DNA of 64,000 bases from Cacajao melanocephalus. Taxonomy: Eukaryota; Chordata; Mammalia; Primates; Pitheciidae. Both the position numbers and the translations under genes were made by a program. Below, one piece after another: positions 1 through 15,705 of the stretch (within the stretch, counting starts at the first letter, position 1; every line of letters starts with the position of its first letter). A model generated the notes under the pieces. It was given only the letters and a program-made list of their open reading frames with translations. It was not told the DNA's origin and did not search any database. The stretch spans positions 62,001 through 126,000 of the forward strand of contig CAUYLG010075606.1 in NCBI GenBank assembly GCA_963573385.1. Reading direction: 5' to 3'.

Positions 1-151
1 GCCATATGCCAGGCTAATTTTTCTATTTTTAGTAGAAACAAGGTTTTACCATGTTGGCCAGGCTGGTCTTGAAATCCTGGCCTCAAGTGATCCACCCGCT
101 TCAGCCTCCTAAAGTGCTGGGATTACAGGTGTGAGCTACCACACCCAGCTG
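1..151 (-). mobile_element. Alu, partial, cut by the window edge
   Basis: Antisense Alu sequence from the A-rich linker region to the element head (GCTGGGATTACAGG type). The rest lies outside the window. Confidence 0.9.
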
Positions 152-163
152 ACAAATGTTTTC

Positions 164-657
164 TGTTGGAAACAGATGCTCGGTGCCCCAAAGAAAATTA
201 GCACTGAGACAAAGGATGTCTTAGCAAAGCAATTTTTACTTTTTTACTTCCTGCACTGCAGGAAGGGTACCCTCGCTAGCCATCTTGCCACAAGAGTACA
301 ATGAGCAAAGAAAAAGCAGACATATTTATCCCTTATGCATTTGGGGTTGTCCTTACTGCTATGTCTAATCTTTCTTGGTTGGGGCCAGACTTCACAATCT
401 AAACTAAAACCTGATTGGCCAACAACTTAAAACTTTTCTAAACAGGTAAGGGGCATAGGCTGCAAGCTGGGACATGCCTGTGAGCACGTCCAGCACAGAT
501 ATCTTGGTTAAAGTACAAGGACATAGAATATACTACGTGCCTGTAAGCATGGCATGTCTATCAGCTACATAGGGCTTAACAAAGAGTTACTAGCACACTT
601 ATGATTTATTCTTTAACAAGATAAGAAACTTCAAAGATGATCTTTTCTACTTCCCAC
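164..657 (-). mobile_element. Solo LTR, copy 1
   Basis: About 490 bp, homologous along its length to 22501-22975. It begins TGTTGGAAAC on the + strand and is flanked on both sides by GTTTTC, a 6-bp direct repeat consistent with a retroviral target duplication. A TATA-like stretch in minus orientation suggests it reads on the minus strand. No internal viral genes adjoin it. Six-base duplications fit an ERVK-type element; the family name is not certain. Confidence 0.75.
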
Positions 658-660
658 GTT

Positions 661-829
661 TTCTATAAAGGGCCAGATAGTAAATATTTTAGGCTTTGCA
701 GGGACTTGGTCTCTGTCACAAGTGCTGAATTCTGCTGTCACAGCCCAAAAGCAGCCAAAAACAATAAATAGTTGAATGTGCATGACTATCTTCCAATAAA
801 ACTTTATTTATAAAAGCAAGCAGGTCTGT
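661..829 (+). mobile_element. hAT-type nonautonomous DNA transposon fragment
   Basis: Contains the familiar GGGCCAGATAGTAAATATT and CCAATAAAACTTTATTTA blocks of a common MER family. The 3' end is degraded. Family number not assigned. Confidence 0.6.
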
Positions 830-3800
830 GTGGACATTGCAGCAGAGTTAACAGCAAAGAGACTCCCTTGCAGCTGTTCACATAGAGAGGTAACAAGCAC
901 TCAGGAAGGTGAATCCTGGGTGAGGGGTGAAGCACAGTGGCTGCCCGAGGGTCCCATGCTCCCTAAGGGTCTACCTCCAGTTCCTGCTGCTGCTACGATT
1001 CCACTGCCTTTGAAACTTTCCCAGAAAAGGAGGGCTCCTCTGGCTCCGGTTTGCCCAGCACAGACGTGCTGGAATTTGACTTTCCTAAAGGCGTCAAAAG
1101 GGGAAACATCTACAGCCAGCAGGAAAGTGGTGGCTTCAGGCTGACCAGCATCTGCATGAGGCCATATTCAAAAATTAGTCATGCCTCCAAATATGAACTA
1201 CAAAGGAATGCCAACCTCCCCTTTCCACAAGCCCTCTCCTCCCTCCTCTGCGCTGCAGCCTCTGAAGCCCCTCGCCTACCCCGTACCCTCCCTCCAACCT
1301 GGGCACCATGTCTTCCTCCCTTCCTCTGCCTGCTCATCATCCTGTATGTCAACTTGACTTTTTCTGATGCATTCTCCCCATTTTCCTCCCATCTCTATGA
1401 TTTTACGGCTTTTCTTCATCCATTTGATTCCTTGCATCACCTGAGATTAGAAACTGAGCAAAGACTTCCCTTGAAGACTGGGGTCAGCACTCTCCTCAGC
1501 TAGAGATGACACCTTAATTCCAGCCTCTGTCAGCATCTTCACTTCTCACCCCCTCCTGCTAAAGATTCCATACCATGGGCACATTTGGGCGCAAGAACCA
1601 TGTCACATTCATCTGTGAATCACTGGTGTCCAAAACAGGACCAATAAGCACTTGTGGGAGGAAGTGAGGGAGAAAAGGAGGGGAGAATGGAGGCCGAGAG
1701 GTGAGTAGACTCACAGTAGGACTGGCTTCCTGTCTCAGGCATTCCCCTCTTGCCAAGAGAGGCCAGGGCCCAGGTGACTGAAATAAATGCATCTCTCGCT
1801 CCTCGTGAGCTCCACCCTCTACGTTAAGTGGAGAGCTTTCCCTCTCTCATGCCCACAGTGTGGCGCAACTGCCCAGAGTTCCCCGCTCTCTCAGAATTGC
1901 ACGCAGCTTTGTAACACACAGTCCTGGTAGTTCTGCAACTGTCTTTTCAGCTCCTGGCCCTTTGGCCACCTGCTCCCAGCTGTGGCCTCCGAGCCACAGC
2001 CCTCAGTGTACCCCTATCCCCAGCCTGCAGCCCTCAGTGTACCCCATCCCCAGCCCGCAGCCCTCAGTGTACTCCTATCCCCAGCCCGCAGCCCTCAGTG
2101 TACCCCTATCCCCAGCCCGCAGCCGTCAGTGTACCCCTCTCCCCAGCCCTCACCTGGGGTCCTTCTGCAGCTCAGGCTTCTGCTATTACCTAACGCCGGC
2201 AATGCTGTCTCTGCTCCCCCAACCCCTGCACCACTTGCTCCCGCACCTTCTCCTCTGAGACCGGGGCTCCTCCCAGGTGCCTCTCCATCCTCAGCCGCCT
2301 TCTCCCCTACACACACTCTGGGTGGGGGTTTCCTTACTCCTGAGCACTCTGTTACCATCTGCACACGGAAGACTCTGTGGTCACTCCCTGAGCACCAGGC
2401 CGTGTGTCCTAGCTGCCTCCTGGACCCCCCTCCTCCCCACAGCTGTCCCCCAGCCCCTCCAAGCTGGTGGTTCCTTTCCCTCCACAGCAGCTCTTCCTCC
2501 TGAGCTCTGTCTCCACCATTTACGGAAGCCAGAAACCTGGAGTCACCTTGGCCTCCTTGTCTCCTTCACCTGCCACAGCCAATCTGTCAGGAATGTATTT
2601 CACCTCTTTAAGGACCCTCCAACTGCCCCTCCCCCATCCCTTCAGCCTGGGCTTCAATTCAGACTTCTCTCCTCTCCTGCCTGAATAATTGCAACAGGGG
2701 CGCACCTGGTCTTGTCGTTGGTCCTGAGGTTTGTCATCCATGCCAACTTCGGGGACCTTTCCTGGATATGACAAACCCTACACTTCCCATCCCTCCAGGC
2801 CTTGCAGTGGCGAAGAAAATGAGTTCATATCGCTCTCATCCAGCTGTGCTCCATCCTGACTCCAGCCTTATTCCTCTCCTTTCCCAGCTGAAATTCCTGG
2901 GGCAGGTGGCTCCCCCAACCCCATTGTGCCCAGGCCTGTATTCACACGAATACACCCTTGTAGAGTGAGTCCCCACATGGAAGGGTCACCTCAACCACTT
3001 TCTGCTGCTTCCCTTGCAGACATTTCCAACTTTGTCACATATTCAAAAATGGCTTTCCATGGACCCGATGGGCAACCAGCAAGCTAACCCACTGGGTGCC
3101 ATGAAAAACACGAAGCAACAGCCACATAGGAGAGGGGATTTCCCGCTTGGAGATGATCATCCTACCTGATGGATGAGGACCCCCGGTGCAAGGTCACCCG
3201 GCTCCCATCTGCCCGAAGGCTCTCAATTCTAAACTTGTCCTCTCAAAGGCTAAACCAATCTGCAAGCTCATCTGGATGGTGTCAGGTGGTGAACCATTAT
3301 TTAACATGCGATTCAATGTTGTTCATTTAGTGTATGCCACGGGCTCCACGTTCCATGTCCCCATCTTGAGAGTGGGGGGCCTGGGGTGAGGGATCTTTAG
3401 GCAAAAAGAACCAGGCCAGATTGGTGTTCACAGTGCCATGTGGTCAGGGAGGCTTTCCAAGCCCTGTGGGCAAACTCTGGGGAAAACAGGTCACCAGAGC
3501 CCCTGTGCAGGCTTCAAAATAAAAGCCTTCTGAGAGAGCTGTGCTAGGGTGGCTGGCAGAGCAACAAGGCAAGGCCTGGGGAAGCTGGAGAGAGAAGGGA
3601 AGGAAATGGGACCCTAGGGGAAGAAAGCGCTTTCTGGAGAGAACCCTGGAGGTGTACCAGTTGTTACAATGTGGACATGCATCTGTAGCACTTGGTTCCA
3701 CGCACTGCCCACCCCACCCCCAGCACCGGTGTCACCCCTCCCCCTCCCCCGGCACACCCAGAACCTCCTCACATCCAGCACCTAAAGGGTTAATGCTCAG

Positions 3801-4604
3801 CACATCTGGGGGCCACCTGGACACTGCTCTTGGATCAGACGATGGTTTTGACTATGACCCCTGGAAAAAATAATGGCGTAAACTGCCACCGATGCAGCAG
3901 TGGCTCACAGAGCATCCGCTTCTCCACATCATCCTATTTGGAGCACACACCAGCCAAGGTTTACAGAGCCTCAACGGCTGCCAGGCACAGTGCTAGGCCT
4001 TGGGGAATCAGACGCAAAGAAGGCACAGCACAAAGTCAGGTAAGGCTTAGGGACCCAGGAGTTGCTACGTTTGGCTCAAGATGAAGCAGGAGGGGAGAAA
4101 CAAGAGAGGAGAGGCTGGGAGGTCAGCAGCAGACGGACCAAAGAGGGCCTTCTAAGTCAAGCCAAGGTGTCTGAACTGATCAGGCGGGCCAGGAGAGGTG
4201 CGGGAAGGATCTGAAATGGGTGAGGTTTGTGTTTTATCAAGAACACCATGGGTGCCAAAGGGAAGAGAGGTTGCAGCCTGACAAGACTAGAAACTGGTCA
4301 TTGGGCTGAGGGTGAGCTCAGGCCAGGGATGATAGGGTCTGAGGAGGAGGACAGTGGAGATACACAGAAAGCAGAATCACAGGTCTGTGGCTGGTTCCAC
4401 ACAACCGCACCATGTACCAGGCAAGCCTCAATGGTCCTCTCCATTCGAAAGATCGGGCAGGTTAAGGTTGCAGAACAATATTGTATGCTCAGCACAGCTC
4501 CAGGTGCTTTTCAGATAAAATACCCAGCGAGATGTGTACTCATTCAATTTCCACTTTACCGATGAAGAAGCGAAGGCAAAGAGTGTGTAAGTGACCGGTC
4601 CCAG
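830..4604. other. Intergenic, no gene seen
   Basis: Open frames here are short, Pro/Ser-rich and lack family resemblance. Apart from the 31-bp minisatellite at 1997 I recognise no repeats or RNA genes. Confidence 0.6.
1997..2150. repeat. Minisatellite, 31-bp unit, about five copies
   Basis: Tandem units of the type CAGCCCTCAGTGTACCCCTA plus a C-rich spacer, 30-31 bp each, with few mismatches. The last unit is shortened. Confidence 0.85.
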
Positions 4605-4785
4605 AGGCAGCTGGCAGTGTGGAAACAGGTTTGCAGAATCCCAGCCTTAGACTGGGAGCTGAACAGGTGAGGTGAATTGAGGGCTTATGATAGGACAGCC
4701 TAATAACCAGCACACTCTGGGGACTTCCAAAGAAACAGTCTACAAACCTTGCAGCAACTCCCAAAGCATAATTTTGAACTGGTAC
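4605..4785. repeat. Dispersed or duplicated segment, copy A
   Basis: Matches 6479-6660 in the same orientation over about 180 bp, with shared ends (GGCAGCTGGCAGTGT at one edge, CCCAAAGCATAA at the other). Not a family I can name. Confidence 0.75.
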
Positions 4786-5104
4786 TAGAAGACAGTAGAG
4801 TCAGATGAACATAGTCAATGTGAGAAGAGGGAAGAACTCAGAAAGAGACGCACGTTGGCTTTGAAGAAATGTACATTTATTCTGTGTCTTGAAGGGGAAA
4901 TCCCAGGAATGGAACTCAAAGCAACTAGAAAGGAAATGCAGGCTCAATATAAAGAATTTCTAATAATCCAGGCTGCCTTTTGAAGGAATAAGCTTCCAGC
5001 CGAAGGAAGTATGCAAGAATGAGGCCATGCCCCTGCAGAGTGAGCCACCTGGAGAGGAGGGATGTCCCTGAGAAAGAACTGAGAGGTTCAATCAGAGGAA
5101 GGCT

Positions 5105-5275
5105 CTGGATCCAGATTAATTAAGTTCAAATTCCAGTGTGCTGTTTACCAGCTAAGTGACTTTAGGAAAGTTACTCAGCCTCTCTGTGGCTCAGTTTTGT
5201 TCATCGGTAAAATGGCACTAAGAGGAGTGCCTATCTCATAGGGTGGTTAAATGAATTAATACATGAATTAATAAA
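5105..5275 (+). repeat. MIR element
   Basis: Shows the MIR core with CAGCTAAGTGACTTTAGG, TCAGCCTCTCTGTGGCTCAG and a GTAAAATGG block in order. Confidence 0.75.
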
Positions 5276-5829
5276 TGAATTAACTCACCACTCTCAGCAC
5301 TAATAGGATCAGGGAGCCAAGCAGACAGCCATGGGAATAGGTGGCCGATGGCACTGTTCTCAGGGAAGCAGCTCAGGAACTGGTCAGTGAGGGACCAGGA
5401 AAGCCATGTTTCTGTGGATTCTCTTGAAGGACAGGCTGCAAACAGGCTCCAAGCACTAAGCAAGACTTGCTTACATCCATGCCCTCTTTGCATTTACTTA
5501 GTTGTTTTTCCTTAGCATTTAGTAAAACATTTTGACAGTTTCAGTCTGACTTTCATATTGTAAGAATAAATCCAGGAAAGAGTTTTGGCCCCAGTTGGGC
5601 CAGAACATTAAAGGGATAGCAGTGACCCTTGAGACCAGAGTGAAGATGCTGAAAGGGGTCAAATCCAGACTCCAAGGACTTTGGTTCATTGCACTCACAC
5701 CCTTGCCTGCCAGGATTGTAAAAGCAGGAAGCAAAAACCAAGAAGACAGAGACAGCTAGGTAAATTGTAAAATCCATTTATTTATTCATGGCCAAGCCTT
5801 ACTTCTAATGTGAAACTGTGTTAGTCTGA

Positions 5830-5830
<1 letters not shown>

Positions 5831-5861
<31 letters not shown>

Positions 5862-5880
5862 CTCTCTCTCTCTCTCTCTT
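5831..5880. repeat. (CT)n microsatellite
   Basis: About 50 bp of CT dinucleotides with a single CAT interruption. Confidence 0.95.
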
Positions 5881-5969
5881 TCCCCCGCCCCTCCTTCCCA
5901 AGACTGAGAACTGAAGGATGGCTACAACTAGAAAGGAAGTCTAGCCGTCCTGTCCAAATCAAACTGACC

Positions 5970-6660
5970 TCATGCATCAGTCAGGGTCCAGTCAAAACCA
6001 GAAAGCACACACACCAGTTACTTTAACAGAGGGAATTGACTGTAGGGAATCAGTCAGACAGGTTTCCGGGGACAGAAAAGGAAACAGGAGAATTAACTGA
6101 GATGCCTAGAGATAGTATCTTCAGGAAGGAGCTTTGCCTCAGGGCTGTCAGAACAGAGGGGGGAAAGATGGTGGTGCACAGAACCCAGAAGCTCCAAAAA
6201 GAGACTCCGCAAGCTGGGACGTGGATGGCTGAGGAGGGGACACTGGCCAGTTGATCCTCAGATCTTGAGGGACTGTGATGGGACTGATTTGGAGGATTCT
6301 GGGAAAAACTGGAGGTGGCAACCAAGTGCTGCTGCCAGGGTGAGGGGCCAGTGCTGGGGTGAATAAGTGAGGCTGAGAGGATGCTCAGGGGATGGGCAAG
6401 TGGAAAGGAAAGCACAGGGCTCTTCTCCTCCAGCCTTGCAGGCTCCCTCTAGCACCCACCAGTGGCAGGACCTCACAGGAGGCAGCTGGCAGTGTAGAAA
6501 TGGGTTTGCAGCATCTCGGCCTTAGACCAGGAGCTGAAAAGGGGAGGGTGAATGGGGGGCTTCTATGAGATGACAGCTTAATAACCAGCATACTCTGGGG
6601 ACACCCGAAAAAATAGGCTACAAATCTTGCAGCAACTCCCAAAGCATAACTTTGAGGTAC
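5970..6660. repeat. Probable dispersed repeat containing copy B of the duplicated segment
   Basis: 6479-6660 is the second copy of the 180-bp segment at 4605. The preceding 500 bp resembles old interspersed repeat sequence I recognise only loosely (AACAGAGGGAATT and related blocks). The outer limits are approximate. Confidence 0.5.
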
Positions 6661-6679
6661 AAACTCTTTTGGAAATAAA

Positions 6680-6930
6680 TTATGAGAGCACCTGCTATGT
6701 ACCAAATACTGTGCTGGGCACTATGAGAAGGCATGGAACTAGAAAGAACGCTTCAGAGCTGAATGTTCAAATGGTGGCTCTACCATTGCATGTTGGGAGA
6801 CCTCAGACAAGTTACAACATTGACCTCTGTTTGCTCCATCATAAAATTCGGATGGGGATGGCTACTGTATATCTCATGGCATAATTAAAAGAATTGAATG
6901 AGCTGATGAATGTAAAGTGCCTGGCACACC
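6680..6930 (+). repeat. MIR element
   Basis: Near full length: GCACCTGCTATGTACC, TGTGCTGGGCACT, a degenerate core, then TAAAATTCGG and AAAGTGCCTGGCAC. Confidence 0.75.
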
Positions 6931-7009
6931 ATAGCTTCCGGTTGGTTTTTCCCTCCTTTTCACTCTTGTGTTGGTCCCTCCTCTGCCCCTGGTCTTTTTC
7001 TTTCTCCTC

Positions 7010-7078
7010 TGTCATCACCATGATCGATACCACCATCACCATCCTCATCACCACCACCACTGTCATCATCATCACCAA
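7010..7078. repeat. Degenerate (CAT/CAC)n trinucleotide repeat
   Basis: ATCACCATC-type triplets over about 70 bp, immediately beside the 3' end of the Tigger1 element. Confidence 0.8.
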
Positions 7079-7099
7079 GCAAGATGAAATGTCAACATT

Positions 7100-8720
7100 A
7101 ACGGGAGTTTGGAAGAAAGATTTCTCTGCACCATGTGATGCTGTTGGGTATCATTCTGCCCACAGTAGAACTTCCTTCAAAATTGGAATCAATCCTTCCA
7201 AACCCTGCTGCTGCTTTATTGATGCAGTTTATGGAATAGTCTACATCCTTCATTGTCATTGCAACAATATTCACAGCATCTTCACAGGAGTAGATTTCAT
7301 CTCAAGAGACCACTTTCTTTGATCATCCATAAAAAAGCAACTTCTCATCCATTCAAGTTGAATCATGAGATTGCAGCAGTGCAGTCACGTGTTCGGGCTT
7401 CACTTCTAATTCTACTTCTCTTGCTATTTCTACCACATCTGCAGTTCCTTCCTGCACTGTAGTCTTGAACTCCTCAAGGTCATCCGGGAGGGCTGGAATC
7501 AACTTCTTCCAAACTCCTTTAATGTTGATATTTTGGCCTCCTCCCATGAATCAAAAATATATTGAATAGCATTTAGAACAGTGAGTCTTTTCCAGAAGGT
7601 TTTCAATTTATTTTGCCCAAATCCATCAGAGGAATCACTGTCTATGGAAGCTGACGCCTTGTGAAATGTGTTTCTTAAATAATAAGACTTGAAAGTTGAA
7701 ATTACTCCTTGATTCATGGGCTGCAGAATGGTTGTGTTAGCAGGCATGAAAACAACATTAATCTCCTGGTACTCCGTCAGAGCCCTTGGGTAACCAGGCA
7801 CATTATCAATAAGCAGTAATATTTTCAAGGGGATCTTTTTTCTGAGCAATAGGTCTCAACAGTGGGTTTGGAGTGTCAGCGAACTATGCTGTAAACCGAC
7901 GTACTGCATCTAGGCTTCATTGTTCCACTTATGGAGCACTGGTACAGTAGATTTAACATCATTCTTAAGGGCCCTAGAATTTTCAGAGTGGTAAATCAGC
8001 ATTGGCTTCAACTTAAAGTCACCAGCTGCATTGGCCCCTAACAAGAGAGTCAGCCTGTCCTTTGAAGCTTTGAAACCAGGCATTGCCTTCCTCTCTCTAG
8101 CTATGAAAGTCCTAGATGGTATCTTCTTCCAACAGAAGGCTGTTTCATCCACATGGAAAGTATCTTACTTAGTGTAGCCACCTTCATCAGTGATCTTAGC
8201 CAGATCTTCTGGATAACTTGCTGCAGCTGCTCCCTCGGCCCGTGCTGCTTCACCTTGCATTTTTATGTTATGGAGACAGCTTCTTTCCTTAAATCTCATG
8301 CGTTACTGCTCGGTTGTCTTCCAGCTTTTCTTCTGCAGCTTCCTCTCCTCTCTCAGCCTTCGCAGAATTGAAGAGAGGTAGGGCCTTGCTCTGGATCGGA
8401 CTCTGGCTTAAGGCAATGTTGTAGCTTGTTTGGCTTTCTATCGAGATCGCTCAAACTTTCTCCATATTGTCAATAAGGCTGTTTCACTTTCTTATCATTC
8501 ACGTGTTCACTGGGGTAGAACTTTTAATTTCCTTCAAGAACTTTTCCTTTGCATTCACAACTTACCCAACTGTTTGGTGCCTACCTTTCGGCCTCTCTCG
8601 GCTTTTGGCATGCCTTTGTCATCAAGTTTAATCATTTCTAGCTTTTGATTTAAAGTAAGAGGCAGGCCTTTTCCTTTCACTTGAACACTTAGAGGCCATT
8701 TTAGGGTTATTGACTGGCGT
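7100..8720 (-). pseudogene. Tigger1 transposase remnant
   Basis: Pogo-family DDE transposase, split into several frames by stops and indels. The N-terminal DNA-binding part begins near 8720 (MASKCSSERKRP). The first catalytic Asp is in [10 protein letters not shown] (about 8150), the second in [10 protein letters not shown] (about 7810), and the C-terminal piece ends near 7100. Close in family to the human TIGD1-type genes, but here neutral decay is evident. Confidence 0.85.
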
Positions 8721-8916
8721 AATTTCAGTACCTTTGTGTTTCAGGGAATAGCGAGAGAGACAGGGAATGGCCATTCCATGGAGCAGTGAGAACACACACA
8801 GTGTTATTGATTAAGCTTGACACCTTACATAGTCATGGCTCATGGCAATTACAATAGTAACATCAACAACAATCACTGATCACAGATCACCATAACAGAT
8901 ATAATAATAATGAACA

Positions 8917-9224
<308 letters not shown>

Positions 9225-9471
9225 TAATGAAAAAGCTGGAAATATTGCAAGAATTGCCAAAATGTGGCACAGAGACATAAGGTGATCACATATTCTTGGA
9301 AAAATGGCACTGATAGAGTTCCTGGATGCAAGGTTTCCACAAACTTTCAATTTGTGAAAAACGCAGTATCTGCAAAGTGCAACAAAGCAAAACCCAATCA
9401 AATGAGGTGTGCTTGTATTCTGAAATGAATGTTCCTTTGAGAGGATATTCATATGTTTATTCATATAATAA

Positions 9472-9861
<390 letters not shown>

Positions 9862-9949
9862 TAATTTGGATGGAAACCACAAAACTTCCCTCCTAAAATA
9901 GAAATTTACATTGTCTTAATTCATTGCCATCACTGAATACAACAGTACT

Positions 9950-10239
<290 letters not shown>

Positions 10240-10600
10240 ATCTGATAAGTTTAAAAAAAAAAGTACCTGATTTTGGTTCATATTTCTCTGAAGGCAGAGG
10301 AGGCTGAGCATATTTTCATACATTTATCAGCCATTTGTATTTCTTTCCCTATCACCCTCCTGTCTACGCCTTAGCCCCCTCTTTTCTACTGGACTGTTTA
10401 TCTTTTTCTTATTGATTATGAGCTCTTGGCAAATCAACAGCATTGGTCCTTTTTCTAGCACTTGTCTGAAAGTATTTTTTGGCCATTTAGTTGTTTGCTT
10501 TGAACTTGGTCTATGGCATTTTTTTTTTTTCTCACACAAGTTTTACATTTGCTACAGTAATGCTTGTCAATCTATTTGTTTATGGTTTCTGGGCAGACTC
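10240..10600. mobile_element. Probable old L1 3' fragment
   Basis: AT-rich sequence with CTTTTTCTTATTGATT and GGTCTATGGCATTTTT blocks typical of L1M 3' regions. Boundaries and orientation uncertain. Confidence 0.4.
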
Positions 10601-11318
10601 ATGTCTTCTGAGCTGTGTCTATCCTTGCCAGCAGGTTGAAGGAATTTCCCTGGGTTGCTCGGCGACACGGCAGCCACTGGATGTGTCTGGGCTCGCCCTC
10701 CGCCACCTCCATGCAGGGATGCCGCCCCTTGGAAGATTCAGCAAACACAGCCCCTTGGCCTGCTCCAAGAGGGCGGCTGCCTTGCCTTTCACAGCCAACT
10801 TCGGGATGCGCCCGGCTTTGGTTTTCCCCTGACATCCAGCTCCTTTTAAGGAGCTATGCATCTTATACGTTTCTTAATCCCCCAACTAAATTTACCAGCT
10901 GTTGCTTGCAGCCAAGACATCAGCTAAATTAAACTTTGGAGTGGCAAACATGGTGTATCAGATGCACCTCGGTGAGCTGTGGTGGGAGCAGCCACTCCCC
11001 ATCTGTCCTGAGGGCTGGGGGTCACGCTCTCCCTTCCCTCCTGGAATCTGGTCACGGCAGCATCTCCCTTCATTTAGAAGCACTAGGGTCCCGCCACCAG
11101 GGTACCATGTGTGTACTGAGTTACTTTCATCGTTGCAAAGATTCATCCATTCATTCCACAGATATTTACTGAGGACTCAATTATTACCGGGCACTGTTGT
11201 GGCAGTGAAGAAACACCTGAGATTTTCTTTCTCGTGAGGGAGAAAAATGAGAAACAAAGGAATGTATAATCCACAGTCAAGCAGCAAGAGAATGTCGAAG
11301 CAAGGGAAGCAGATTGAG

Positions 11319-11341
11319 ACAGAGAGAGAGAGAGAGAGAGA
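11319..11341. repeat. (GA)n microsatellite
   Basis: About 23 bp of pure GA followed by GAAAG. Confidence 0.9.
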
Positions 11342-11730
11342 AAGTGAGGGAAGGGCTGGGTGTCTCTTTGGCCCTGGTGGCCAGGGAAGGCCTCTCTGAT
11401 GAGGTGACATTTGTGCAGAGACTGGGATGAGGTCCTCGAGACAGCCATGTGGGTATCCGGGGTAGAAGATTCCAAGGCATGTTCTAGGACCAGCAGGGCC
11501 ATCAGCACCGGCAGTAAAGGAGGAAGGGCTGGGTGAAAAGTGAGGTGGGGCGGGCCGTGAGAGGAGGCTGGGATTCTCTTCCATGTGCTAAGGGAAGCAT
11601 TTCGAGGGTTGAGAACTGGGAGAAGAGTGATGTGTTTTCCATCTGAAGTGTTTGGTTTACATTTATACTCTATGGCAGCCTAGGCACAGGAAAGGTCAGA
11701 GGTGGGTTGACAGTACAAGAGAACTGATAG

Positions 11731-12166
<436 letters not shown>

Positions 12167-12724
12167 TCACATATTGGGAATGTGGATGGGACTCTCCCTG
12201 CTCTGGACACAGTTACAAAGCAGGAAGGAAGGTCTGCCTGGCTGGAACCTGCATCCCTGTTCTCTGGAGGGAGGAAGCCCTTCCCTCACACCTGGACACT
12301 CAAGCCCAGCAGACTCTCTGCTTGGGTCCAGCTGTGACCCCGTGTCCTGCTACGAGGCCCCAGCTGCTCAGCCTGGCCTCCGAGGACCTGTCGGATTGGC
12401 AGGGACTGGCCATCCTGTGCAGACACTGCAGACTGGGGCTGGCCCTCAGTGCTGAAGCCTCCCAAGTTGAACTGGCCAGCACATCGAGGCTGGGCCAAAA
12501 GTGCAGCCCAGTGCCAGCTTGCAACGAGGCTCCCGGGAGGAACAATTAGAAAGCACCACAAAACACCTGGTGGACAACAGGGGCTGGAGAAATGCCAGCT
12601 CCGGCTCCAATCACACAGGCTCAGGCAGCGCAACAGCCACGAGACATGCACGCCACCTGGGTGGTGTTGAAGACAGGCGGGGACCAGCCCAGGAGGAGCC
12701 TGACCACTTGCTGACTTGACAAGC

Positions 12725-12726
<2 letters not shown>

Positions 12727-12777
<51 letters not shown>
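12727..12777. repeat. (CA)n microsatellite
   Basis: Uninterrupted CA run of about 25 units. Confidence 0.97.
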
Positions 12778-12781
<4 letters not shown>

Positions 12782-12802
12782 CTGCTCCATAGGAATAGGC
12801 CC

Positions 12803-13163
12803 TGATATGGTTTGACTGTGTCCTCACCCAAATCTCATCTTGAATTGCAGCTCCCATAATTCCCATGTGCTGTTGTGGGAGAGGCCTGGTGAGAGATCAC
12901 TGAAACATGGAGGCCCACCTTTCCCCTGCTATTCTCATGATAGTGAATAAGTCTTGTGAGATCTGATGGTTTTATAAAGGGGAGCTTCCCTGCAAAAGTT
13001 CTCTTCTCTTGTCTGCTGCCATGTGAGACGTGCCTTTCACCTTCCACCATGATTCTGAGGCCTCCCAGCCATGCGGAACTGTGAGTCCAGTAAACCTCTT
13101 TCTTTTATAAATTGTTCAGTCTCAGATATGTCTTTATCAGCAGTGTGAAAATGGACTAACACA
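12803..13163 (+). mobile_element. THE1/MST-type MaLR solo LTR
   Basis: A complete LTR from TGATATGGTTTGACTGTGTC to GGACTAACACA. It is flanked by a perfect 5-bp duplication GGCCC (12798-12802 and 13164-13168), as expected for ERVL-MaLR. No internal sequence remains. Confidence 0.9.
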
Positions 13164-13169
13164 GGCCCC

Positions 13170-14754
<1,585 letters not shown>

Positions 14755-15224
14755 TAACAGTCTGTTAAAATGCAAGTATTTCCACCTAGGTTTTAGCTGA
14801 GGGTCTAAGATAAGAGTTGCCACCTGTTCTCACTGTTGCCTGCATCACATTTCAAACTGGACACTTTTTCTTAAAGAGACAGACAGTAAACAGGTTTTGT
14901 GGGCCATGGCTCATTTGGCCACAGACTATAGTTTGCCAAGCCCTGCTCTACACCCTTCATGCTGGACTTGCAAAGGAGAAGGTGAAAAAAAAAGAAAAAC
15001 AGGTTAGTGGCTCTTGACTTTTCATGCCTCGGAAGGTATAAAAGGGTTAAAGTTGAAGAGGTAGAGAAGACGAAGTTTGCAGTTGTTCTTTAGGGAGAGC
15101 TTTTGGGGTACTATGATCCCCAACCCTAAACGGAAACTGTTAGGTGTAGTTCAAGGATCTATTGCCATGGAAAAACCATCCTAAACCTCAATCTTCAGTG
15201 GGAGACTATCTCTAAGGATTCCTC

Positions 15225-15472
15225 AGGTTGGTAGTTGGATGGTGGCTTGTTTAAAAGCATGTGGCACCTCCCACCCCTTCCTCCTGCTCCTGCCATGTAA
15301 GGCATGCTGGCTGCCCCTTCAGCCTTCCGCCATGATTGTAAGTTTCCTGAGGCGTGCCCAGAAGCAGAAGCCTATACCTCCTGCAGAACCGTGAGCTGAT
15401 TAAACCTCTTTTATTTAGAAATCACTCAGTCTCAGGTATGCCTTTACAGTGGTGTAAGAAAGGACCAATACA
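15225..15472 (+). mobile_element. MaLR LTR fragment (MST/MLT type)
   Basis: 3' half of an LTR with GCAGAACCGTGAGCTGATTA, AAACCTCTTTT and CAGTCTCAGGTATGCC, ending in GGACCAATACA. Confidence 0.75.
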
Positions 15473-15544
15473 ATCAGTAAAAGTCACAGTCATCTGATAT
15501 GCTGTCATCTACCAGATTCACGAAAGATCTTGTGGGGAGAATGG

Positions 15545-15705
15545 GAGATGATTTAATTGAAATGAAATTCATGTAACATAAAATGAACCGCTTTAAAGTA
15601 GACAATTCAGTGGCATCTGATGCCTTCAGAGTTCAGAGTGTGCAAATGTTGTACAACCACCACCTCTATCTGGTTCCCAGACATTTTTATCACCCCATCA
15701 TGCAA
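15545..15705 (+). mobile_element. L1M fragment
   Basis: ATTCATGTAACATAAAATGA and GTACAACCACCACCTCTATC are recognisable old L1 3' blocks. The same element resumes at 15955. Confidence 0.6.

Noticed and set aside
1997..2150. Short regular repeats as a CRISPR-like array
   Set aside because: Units are contiguous without unique spacers, and the genome is a primate's.
7353..8152. Possible functional transposase-derived gene
   Set aside because: Clear Tigger1 similarity but split by stops and frame changes, and no single long frame.
12286..12831. 181-codon minus-strand frame
   Set aside because: It includes the CA microsatellite as a Cys-Val run and the edge of an LTR; not a plausible gene.
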